In this document: piece after piece, positions 55,991 through 64,000 of the stretch
Numbering within the stretch: position 1 is the stretch's first letter
Layout of the letters: every line of letters starts with the position of its first letter
Assembly: GCF_036711975.1 (NCBI RefSeq)
Contig: NC_091972.1
Location: 28,649,001 to 28,713,000, forward strand
DNA from: Onthophagus taurus
Lineage: Eukaryota; Arthropoda; Insecta; Coleoptera; Scarabaeidae
Direction of reading: 5' to 3'
Length of the DNA: 64,000 nt
Notes under the pieces: model-generated
The model's input: the letters and a program-made list of their open reading frames with translations, nothing else
Databases searched by the model: none
What the model was told of the DNA's origin: nothing
Position numbers and translations under genes: made by a program

Positions 55991-56204
55991 AGGACCTGTT
56001 CTTCGATTATGTGGGGGAGTAGTGCTAGTTTTTTGTGGGTTGCCTTGTTAGTGGATTATTTCCTAGTTATTTCCGAAAGCTTCTACATTGTAACGACTGT
56101 AATAACTGTCGTTCATTTCTACGTAGTTTTCTATCTAGACGCAATATAGCCAGTCGCAATGAAGAAGAACGATGAAGATAAGTCGCCTTCATGTTTAATC
56201 GATA

Positions 56205-57356
56205 TTATTACCTAATTAACCTAATTACGTTGATTTTAAAACGTATTCAACACATTTTTGCGAGACAAATCTCATGTCGCAGTATTTGCTTCATCTTTTC
56301 TGACATTCTTCTCTAATGAGAAACTCCAAATAATCCATAGAATTGAAATAATATTATTTATAACGGTCAAAACAAGTTTCGACAATAAACTGAAATATAA
56401 TCAATATAAAACACAACACTTAACAACATTAACCAGGACTACTAAATATGTTTTCAACACTTAGATATGATAAAGCGTGTGAAAGGAAAAATATATGCAT
56501 ATGAACCATAGTGATCTACTACTATTAAGTATAGAATAATAGAAATTAGATTTGATATACATAATTGGTATCATATTGACCATATTAACCTAAGAACTAA
56601 TCGCAATGAACGAATGACGAGTAAATGCGTAACGACCGACATTGGCGGTGTGGACATAACACTCGAATATTTCACTTTTCACCCACGTGAAGGTATTTGC
56701 ATAATACGACACTTAGGCGAACACGTAGTCCCCAAATTAGGAACGCAACACACCACTTTTCTCGCGTTCTCGACGTCGGCAATAATGTTCGAAACAACGA
56801 GAAAACTCGCGACCCATGTGGAATTGCCGATCGCATCGTCTTCGTTTTAAGGATAAAAGCTTAGATATATTGATAAAATTTACACGCCTCGTGGTATTAA
56901 AACGTTTAAGAAAGCTATTTTCATTGAAAATTCAGTCCGTTTTTACATACGCGCGAAATTCGACGACGCTAAAGTTTAAGACGACGGTCACGTCAATGAC
57001 ATCTTATACTTTCAACCGTCGCTACACAACGAAATCGTACCGCCACAAGTAAAATTTTTACGTAGACGTCGAGTTAACTTCTTCCACTATACTGAAATAC
57101 CTAACGGGAATATTTACGTCGCGACGCCAACACAAGCGGGCTCTTTTTCTAGAAAGTTGCGAACACGAGACCGCCGTTGTGATGCCAGCAGTGCGGACGG
57201 ATGAAAATCGACTTTGGATGGGTTTTCGGCTTCGGTATGTACATTCAACGTTGGGTTCAATTTTCTGAGGAAAGTGTTTGTGAATAACTTGTACGAAGTT
57301 GACGTTCGTGCACGTGAGTTTTTGTAAAAATATTTTTGTTACAAACTGCCGCTACA
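56205..57356. other. H1 5' flank (unit 2) with an unidentified coding relic
   Basis: The stretch is conserved with 7764-8956. An ATG-initiated frame at 56614-56850 reads MTSKCVTTDIGGVDITLEYF onward. A second frame downstream (about 56875-57155) reads KFDDAKV, stop, DDGHVNDILYFQPSLHNEI and NFFHYTEIPNGNIYVATPT. Frames are disrupted and no family was recognised. Confidence 0.45.
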
Positions 57357-58148
57357 ATGACGGATGTACAACAAACGGAACAGCAAACCCCCGTATCTTC
57401 CGAAACGGAAAACACTTCACCCGTAAAAAACAAAGCAACCGGTGGTGGTTCTTTCTCCGATTCGTCGACGAAGAAAAAGAAAAGCCAGCGATCAAAAGCC
57501 ACCCATCCACCTACATCCGAAATGGTGAATAATGCGATTAAGACCCTTCAGGAACGCAACGGTTCGTCGCTTCAAGCTATTAAAAAGTACATGGTTTCTA
57601 ATTACAAAGTTGACGCTGAGAAGATGGCTCCGTTTATTAAGAAATTCCTGAAGACCGCCATCGCTGCAGGCGCTATTGTCCAAACTAAAGGTAAAGGTGC
57701 GTCAGGATCGTTTAAACTGGCATCGGCCTCTGCAAAAAAGTCAGGCAGAGCAAAGACTTCCTCCCTTAAAAAGAAACCTGCCGCCGCCACCGCCGTATCT
57801 AAAAGGGCCAAAGCTCGAGCTGCCTCTACGAAGAAATCCTCCTCACCTGCGAAGGCAAAAACAACGCCGGTGTCCGGTTCCCCTGTTGTTGAAAGCAAAA
57901 AGAAGGCTGCAGTAAAAGCCAAAAAGTCGCCAACGGTCGGAGAAAAGAAAGTAACCAGCTCTACTACTGCCGCAGTCAAAAAAACCACCACGGTTAGAAA
58001 AGCACCATCAAAAGCTAAAAAAGTTACCAAGGGACCGACGAAAAAGCCGAAAGCGCCGAAACCCAAAACCGCCAAGAAAGTCGCTGGTGGTGCTGCACAA
58101 TTGAAATCGTCGTCCACGAAAAAGAGAAGTTTACCAAAAAAAAAATGA
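57357..58148 (+). CDS. H1: Linker histone H1 (unit 2)
   Basis: This 263-aa linker histone has the same organisation as the unit 1 copy: N-terminal tail, winged-helix globular domain (about 50-125) and a Lys/Ala-rich tail ending [11 protein letters not shown]. The start MTDVQQTEQ at 57357 is chosen over an ATG seven codons upstream. Tail differences from unit 1 include an extra TA pair ([11 protein letters not shown]) and several Ala/Pro/Lys substitutions. The globular domain differs only at a few positions (MASNYK versus MVSNYK). A histone stem-loop follows. Confidence 0.96.
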   Translation: MTDVQQTEQQTPVSSETENTSPVKNKATGGGSFSDSSTKKKKSQRSKATHPPTSEMVNNAIKTLQERNGSSLQAIKKYMVSNYKVDAEKMAPFIKKFLKTAIAAGAIVQTKGKGASGSFKLASASAKKSGRAKTSSLKKKPAAATAVSKRAKARAASTKKSSSPAKAKTTPVSGSPVVESKKKAAVKAKKSPTVGEKKVTSSTTAAVKKTTTVRKAPSKAKKVTKGPTKKPKAPKPKTAKKVAGGAAQLKSSSTKKRSLPKKK

Positions 58149-58198
58149 GCTCTGCAATTTGTTACAATTAAGGGCTTTCTCACAAGCCACCACACAAT

Positions 58199-58214
58199 GG
58201 CCCTTCTCAGGGCC
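58199..58214 (+). promoter_or_regulatory. Histone 3' stem-loop (H1, unit 2)
   Basis: GGCCCTTCTCAGGGCC lies 50 bp after the H1 stop. Confidence 0.95.
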
Positions 58215-61030
58215 AATAATGGTATAACGAAAAAGAATTCTAACATAATTTTAATCTACACATAATGTACTCCGACAGTATGCATCTTAGTTCCATTCGC
58301 AGTAGTTACCACCGCACAGGTGGTAATTGAAAATTTCAAAAAAATTTATTTACCCGAAATAAAGTAGTAGCAGTTCTTTTTTAATTGTCATTTTTCTCGA
58401 AGACAGCCGAGTATCGTGTAACATGAAAAATACTCTGAATTTTACGTAGAATCCATAAATGCAACAAAAAAATGATGGGGTTCCTATTTAAAAATGTCAA
58501 CTTAGGCATGGTATCTCAATTTTGGGATACCTGTGTAAGTTTGTATTTTAAACCAAACTTCGATCTTAATTGATGTAGGGTTTTTAGGTTAAGTCAAATA
58601 AACCAACATGTATTATGCAGTGTTTTACAACTTGTGTAACTACCTGAATAAGCACAACTTGTCGGTTTTAAACAATTTAACTAACCACGCTAACCACTAA
58701 AAGTTCCCAACAAAAATCCACGAACTGCCAGCCTCTCTCTCCGCGATTCCCTCTCGGTGTCACGAGACGAACCGAACCGACCAAACCGGTACACCGTCGA
58801 TAACAGGGATCTTCTCCACCAACCGTCAACACTATTCGTATGGTGAATGTACAGACTGTCTAGTTTGAAAAGGCGTCAAACTTACACCTGTACATTACAA
58901 TTTTATCTCAAAAAATGCGCGTTCAAAAATATAACATAGATATGTAAGCCTTTTTTCTAGAAGAATATCCCCCGAATTTTTAATGGAAAAATGAAATTTT
59001 CTTTGTTGTTCTGGGTTGTTCTAGTTGTTCTAGTTATTGTTCTAGAAAATCAAAATTGTGGGATACAGCATTACGAAGTTATAACTAAAAATAGGTTTGG
59101 CCGCCGAAATGTCTGGTTGATTGCTGTGACCATAGCTTTTCTATTATCAATTCCATATTACAAATATATACTTATTATAGCTAACGCAATCTGGAACAGC
59201 TATTATTTTCACTAGAACAACTCTCTAAAGGGCACTTTACTCTTTGAAAATTAAAGTTTTTGGAAGTTTCAGTCAGTAATTCTTGTGTCAGCGGTTTTAT
59301 ATTGCACAATAAGAATTAAAAAACATAGAACAATCTAAAATAACTCAAACTTTGCCGATTCAAATTGTTCTAGATGTGTTTTGCGTTTAACACGGACATT
59401 AATATTGCAAAATCACATATTTTTTGTTGCTCTAAATTGTTCTTGTTGTTCTAGGTACTTAAAATATTTATTTAATCACTGCGGTTTTAGTTCTTTTAAA
59501 GTTTCATATAATAATAGTTTTAAAAAACTAAAAAAATATAGAATAATCTGACCATCACAATTATCTAAAAATCACAAGTTCCACCTTTCTCTTTAAACTT
59601 ATAATAGTATAACAAAAGATGCGATTTAAAGTGTATTTATTTTGTATAAATGAAGTAATAAATTAATAAATAAACTAAACAAATAAATAAAACAATAACT
59701 ATTCGATCAATATTACTATATTAGTACAATAATTTATTCTAAGGTAAACTATAACTAAATAAACTAAATTATGTAAATAAACTAATATCATGGAATAACA
59801 CGGTTACATCACTTTGCTCATTTATAAACATCTATGCATATTTAAGCATTTATTTCAGTAGCTTCTTCAACTTGTACGGATTTTTTTCGTAAATCATTAA
59901 ATAATTTCCAATTGGCATTGTTGGGCACGAAAGCTAGGTAGCTTCGTAACTGATCATACCTGCGGGGATATAGAATTTGTTCAGAACCATCGAGCGAACA
60001 GATGAACAAGAAAATAAACTTTTAATAATTATGATTCTATACAAAAATATTCAAACCTTATCTGGAAATCCTGTTCCTTCTTTTTCCATTTAATTCGACT
60101 GCACGTGTTGATTAAAGCGCAACCTGGAAAGCCGGAACAAAATCTGATCACGGTAATAACAATTAACCAGAATAGTGGTGTAGAACAGATCCGAACGATT
60201 CGAGAAAAAGATCTCCAAAACCAATCACGAGAATCTTCAGTAAAAATTTCTACAACCACGCGGTTATTAATTAACACGCAAAAATTAAACAAGTGTACTA
60301 CACTAAAGCTCGATAGCAAAAGAGGAAGAGGTGGGAACGTGGTACGGACGAACGATATCCTCATCCCCACCCCTAACATTAATAGATCTTAAAAATATCG
60401 ATAAATTCACCAACGAACGCTCAATGACCTTTAATAATAAAAAAAATATACCCCACGAGGGTATTAATAAAAATTGGATATCCATTAAAATCATAATAAA
60501 CCAATTAAGGAAAGAAAATCAAATGAAAGTAATTACATATGAAATCACATACAGTATGTCCGTAAGTAGCGGATATAGGCGATAAAATCATTATAAACGG
60601 TTTATGGAAAAATCCCTGAAACGGGAGTTATGCAGCTGCATCCCGATAGCATACATAGAGACTCGGAATGAAACGGTATACCGAGAATTTAATGATAAAC
60701 GAAAAAGTATAAAGGGACAAGAGCAGCCGACTTCCAGCCAATTCCTAGTCCATCGATCACATTTTCAGGACAGCAAGAAAAGCACGAAAAACAGAAGAAC
60801 AAATGAACCTCATACAGTGAGTAATTTTAAGATTAACGTGTTAAACCTTTTCCAAAAATTATTTTAAACCATACAAACTTTGTAAACTCCGATTTATCAA
60901 TTATTGGCACTTGGACAGAATTGATGACAGTCAAAATTCAAATCAACCCGGCGATCAGAATATGTTCCATTCAAGAGGTCAACTCAACTTACTAAATCAT
61001 TTTTAGACACTTAGGATATTGTTTAAAATA
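58215..61030. other. H1 3' spacer (unit 2)
   Basis: The spacer is homologous in pieces to 9805-14030 of unit 1. The left arm of the inverted-repeat element is present (about 58985-59945), but its Cys-rich ORF and right arm are deleted. About 58530-58900 is specific to this unit and less AT-rich. Small frames at 60105-60392 and 60331-60867 show no recognised family. Confidence 0.55.
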
Positions 61031-61129
61031 ATTGATGACCATAGTAAGTCATGGCTACCGCTATTTTTATTACGTCGTCAAATTTGTAGTAGTTAAACTT
61101 TAAAGTAGATTTCGTAAGAGTACGTCATG

Positions 61130-61670
61130 ATGAATCATATCGAATGCCTTAGAAAAATCAGTGTATACGACATCCACCTGACCGCCCCTATTCAAAGATT
61201 CACAAATCACCCCAGTAACCACCGCGAGAATGGTAATCGTTGAACGACGCTTGATATGTTGATATGGTGACACAAATGATTGAACCTGCAGATAAATCAG
61301 ATCATCATGTAAATAATCCGTTGAAGTACCTTAGCGAAATTGGACAATAACGATATCGATCGATAATCAGTAATGTTGGTACGTTCGCCATGTTTGAATA
61401 TAGAAACAATGCGCGAGCGCTTCCAAAGTTTAAGAAATGAGCAAGTGCTTAAGGGTAGGTTAATTATTAAATGAAGCGGAACTGCAAAAACTGTACAGCA
61501 ATCACGAATGAAAAATGCACTAAGATCATCATCACCACCATGTAATCACCATCAGTAAGTTTATCAGGTAACCTTTTTAGGAAATGAAGAACTTGTGCTT
61601 CGGTGACATCAGCAACAAATACTGGAGCATACGTAGAGTGTACATCAACCATGTTGTCAGCAGACACCAG
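61130..61670 (-). pseudogene. Decayed non-LTR reverse transcriptase fragment
   Basis: On the minus strand one reads VTEAQVLHFLKRLPDKLTDG, LWKRSRIVSIFKHGERTNIT, LLSNFAKVLQRII and TDFSKAFDMIHHDVLL in successive frames. That is the start of RT to the KAFD box, with multiple frameshifts. It is similar in style to the relic at 5800-7335. Confidence 0.6.
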
Positions 61671-61689
61671 TATATGTTTAATGTTTAAT

Positions 61690-64000
61690 GTTTATTTATA
61701 TGTCAAAAAAAAAGTTTTTGGACAGACGTCATACAAAATATATATGTATACTTCAACAATGAGTATCTAAAACAGTAACTTAACTAATACAGTTCGGTCA
61801 TACGGTGGACATTACTTAGGAATTCTTCTACCGAGTAAAAGGCCTCAGACACCAAAAAATGTTTAACACGATTTTTAAAACGCGCGGTGTTCATGTTCTT
61901 TATGCAATCCGGTAGTTTGTTATAAAGTTTTGTACCCTGGTAGTCCACACCTTGCTGGGTCACCTTAAGACGGTGATACGGAACCCTTATAGAGTCTTTT
62001 TGTCGCGTATTATATTCGTGATGTACGGAGTTTATGTCATTGAGTTGTGTATTATTATGCACATGGTTAACACAGGTAAGTATGTACATGCAGGGCACGG
62101 TAAGTATATCAATTTTTTTAAAATGTTCTTTACATGATTCTAAATTTTTTACATTACACAAAGCGCGGATACAACTCTTTTGTAGCTTAAACACCCTGTT
62201 GATTCCCGGACCCGAACCCCAAATGGAGATGCCATATGAGGCCACTGCATGAAAACAAGAGAAATATGCTGTTCTTACTACTTCAGGTTCGGTACACTTC
62301 ACCAATCTTCGCACCATAAAAACTGCACTCGCGAGTCTTCTACGAAGGGCACTCACATGGTCATCCCAGGTGAGACGATTGTTCAACTTCAAGCCAAGAA
62401 AGTTCACCACGTTATAGTTTCCTTTCGTGAGAAAGTTAATTTTTTGATTCTTTTGTTCATTGAGGATGAGCTTGTTCGCTCGCAACCAATCAGACGCGTC
62501 TTCTAAGACATCGTTAGTTCTCAATTGTGTTTCTTCTCTCGTTTTCCCTTTTACTACGAACGACGTATCATCCGCATATAGATACGTTTCTGAGTTTTTT
62601 ATGTTTCGAGGAAGATCGTTCATATACAGTATAAATAAGATCGGTCCCAGGATTGATCCTTGGGGTACACCGTATCTATTGTTTTTCACATCGGATATTG
62701 AACCATTCCAAGCGACATATTGTGTTCTGTTACTCAGATACGATTTAATTAGACTTAGTGTTGATCCCCGTACGCCGTAAAAGGCGAGCTTATCCAGTAA
62801 TAGATTATGGTCCACCGTATCAAAAGCTTTGGTGAGGTCGCAACAGGTCATTTCCACGCTTTCTCGATTGTCATGAGCTTCCGTGACATCGCGTATCATT
62901 CGGGTAACAGCTGTGATCGTCGATCTTCCGGTCCTGTAACCATGTTGGCTGTCGTCAAATATTTTATTTTTTTGTAAGTAGCTGATTAGTCGGCGTTTTA
63001 TTACTTCTTCGAAGATTTTCGAAAACACTGGAAGGAGGGCAATCGGTCTGTAATTTGAGCAATCGTTGTCATCTCCTTTTTTGTAAATTGGAACGATCCT
63101 GGCCTGTTTCATCCTTTCGGGAAAAACTCCCTCTTCAATACATTTGTTTAAAACCATACAAAGCGGTTCAGAGATTTCATTCGCAACTTTCTTTACAACA
63201 GCTGTTGAATGTCCATAGACATCTTCGCTCTTTTTGGTTTTTAAATGATTAATTATATTTGTTATCTCGTCTTTGGTACAGGGACTAAAGTAAAGACTTT
63301 TTGAAAAAATTCTTGCTGTATTCTTTACGTAAACGTTGGAACTCGTCGTTGTCGGATTCAAACCCTTTACCAGTTTTTCAACTTCTTCAGCGTAGTAGTT
63401 ACTAAAGTTTTGTGCAGTTAAATTCGTTCCTACTTCTTTTTGTGCATGATGATAGGATCGTTCCTTATTAATAACCTCCCACATCTTTTTTTGTTTATTA
63501 TCGGCCGTTAAAATGTTTCTCGTGTAATGTTTTTTCTTTTCGCTCTCTAAGACATCAAAGTACTTTTGTTTACATTGAGCATATTTGTCGTAGGATTCTC
63601 TGGACCTAGTTACAGAGGCCAGCCACCCCAAAAGATCTAGTGTGTCCCTTTGATTTCTAGTCTCCTTAGACATATAAATTGTTTTAAATTTAGTATTCCG
63701 TTTTTTCTTATAGGCAAACGGGAAACAATCATCGAAGACTGCACAGAATATGTTATGAAAAACATCATACAACTCACCTGCGTTCTCGGATTTTTGGAGA
63801 GGCTGCCAATCCACTGTGGAAAGAGCGATTTTAAAAAAGTGAGTGTTCTTATCGTTATAAATTCTGTTTTTAATTTTTTGTGTTTTTTCCTTTTTTAGAT
63901 CTTTGTTGGTTATCATCAGTATTTGTCCGTAGTGGTCACCGATGTGAAGCTGCATCGTGGTGTTTCTTAGACAATTGTTATTTAGGTTACAAAATATATT
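61690..64000 (-). mobile_element. Non-LTR retrotransposon (minus strand), running off the window
   Basis: The 3' end is near 61690 (AT-rich TTTAATGTTTATTTATATG region). It contains a long open ORF2 to the window edge. Its RT differs from the Jockey at 44237-49433 and ends with a YNTRQKDSIRVPYHRLK-type tail of CR1/L2-like elements. The exact clade is unresolved. Confidence 0.75.
61784..64000 (-). CDS. Non-LTR ORF2 (endonuclease end plus reverse transcriptase), partial
   Basis: The frame is open from the window edge for about 738 codons. An internal Met lies at 63955, but coding clearly continues upstream (NIFCNLNNN). The first visible segment, IGDHYGQILMI, is the last motif of an AP endonuclease with Gly in place of the usual Ser. 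A linker follows, then RT: RIVPIYKKGDDNDCSNYRPI, SQHGYRTGRSTITAV, CCDLTKAFDTVDHNLLLDKL, YGVPQGSILGPILFILYMND, YLYADDTSFVV (catalytic YADD), ANKLILNEQK and FLGLKLNNRLTWDDHV. A C-terminal tail ends HNNTQ...YNTRQ...YNKLPDCIKN. There are no stops, so this may be a recent copy. Confidence 0.85.
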   Translation of the reverse strand, partial: NIFCNLNNNCLRNTTMQLHIGDHYGQILMITNKDLKKEKTQKIKNRIYNDKNTHFFKIALSTVDWQPLQKSENAGELYDVFHNIFCAVFDDCFPFAYKKKRNTKFKTIYMSKETRNQRDTLDLLGWLASVTRSRESYDKYAQCKQKYFDVLESEKKKHYTRNILTADNKQKKMWEVINKERSYHHAQKEVGTNLTAQNFSNYYAEEVEKLVKGLNPTTTSSNVYVKNTARIFSKSLYFSPCTKDEITNIINHLKTKKSEDVYGHSTAVVKKVANEISEPLCMVLNKCIEEGVFPERMKQARIVPIYKKGDDNDCSNYRPIALLPVFSKIFEEVIKRRLISYLQKNKIFDDSQHGYRTGRSTITAVTRMIRDVTEAHDNRESVEMTCCDLTKAFDTVDHNLLLDKLAFYGVRGSTLSLIKSYLSNRTQYVAWNGSISDVKNNRYGVPQGSILGPILFILYMNDLPRNIKNSETYLYADDTSFVVKGKTREETQLRTNDVLEDASDWLRANKLILNEQKNQKINFLTKGNYNVVNFLGLKLNNRLTWDDHVSALRRRLASAVFMVRRLVKCTEPEVVRTAYFSCFHAVASYGISIWGSGPGINRVFKLQKSCIRALCNVKNLESCKEHFKKIDILTVPCMYILTCVNHVHNNTQLNDINSVHHEYNTRQKDSIRVPYHRLKVTQQGVDYQGTKLYNKLPDCIKNMNTARFKNRVKHFLVSEAFYSVEEFLSNVHRMTELY

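Noticed and set aside
57602-58246. 214-aa minus-strand frame opposite H1 (and the 193-aa equivalent at 9202-9783)
   Set aside because: Antisense shadow of the Lys/Ala-rich H1 tail. The hydrophobic Phe/Leu/Val composition is the expected complement of AAA/GCC/ACC codons.

Overview
The window is eukaryotic nuclear DNA, almost certainly from an arthropod and most likely an insect (order not resolved). It carries a replication-dependent core-histone cluster: intronless H2A, H2B, H3, H4 and H1 genes, each followed by the 16-nt histone 3' stem-loop. The cluster is packed with insect-type transposable elements (Jockey, Penelope-like, copia, Gypsy, piggyBac, Tc1-like, Harbinger-like). Everything outside the histone genes is AT-rich, repeat-derived DNA. 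No prokaryotic features, tRNAs or CRISPR arrays were seen.

Layout: the window opens on the last codons of one H2A gene and then crosses about 1.1 histone repeat units. Unit 1 reads H2A(+, 3' end, 1-29), H4(-, 2156-2467) and H3(+, 2765-3175) as a divergent pair, a degenerate antisense H1 pseudogene (about 4.67-5.03 kb), H1(+, 8957-9742), a roughly 33 kb spacer full of transposons, then H2B(-, 42915-43286) and H2A(+, 49553-49927) as a divergent pair. Unit 2 follows: H4 (52971-53282), H3 (53577-53987), the H1 pseudogene (about 55.3-55.7 kb), H1 (57357-58148) and the start of its spacer. Homologous points in the two units lie about 50 kb apart (49.9 kb at H2A, 50.8 kb at H4 and H3, 48.4 kb at H1), mostly because of element insertions in the H1-H2B spacer and the H2A-H2B promoter.

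The spacer of unit 1 holds, in order: a long-inverted-repeat element with a Cys-rich ORF (11.6-13.5 kb); two oppositely oriented Penelope-like fragments (16.7-17.6 and 20.0-21.7 kb) around a dead piggyBac (17.7-20.0 kb); a 1.26 kb foldback; and a decayed copia element (23.7-40.2 kb). The copia is split by two insertions. One is a minus-strand non-LTR element that itself holds an intact piggyBac (26313-29188, 570-aa transposase, 16-bp perfect inverted repeats, TTAA duplication). The other is a young Gypsy-type LTR element (31181-40017, 787-bp LTRs that look identical, AATA duplication).

The most unusual object is that Gypsy polyprotein. Between RNase H and integrase it carries a complete macro domain resembling the TARG1/OARD1 ADP-ribosyl-acceptor hydrolases, with the expected Lys and Asp catalytic residues in place. 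The element also lacks gag. A second notable event is the insertion of a head-to-tail Jockey-clade array (43586-49433) into the shared H2A-H2B promoter. It lies exactly between a TATATATAT box and a TCAG initiator, and the full-length Jockey is broken by an inverted fragment of its own 3' end.
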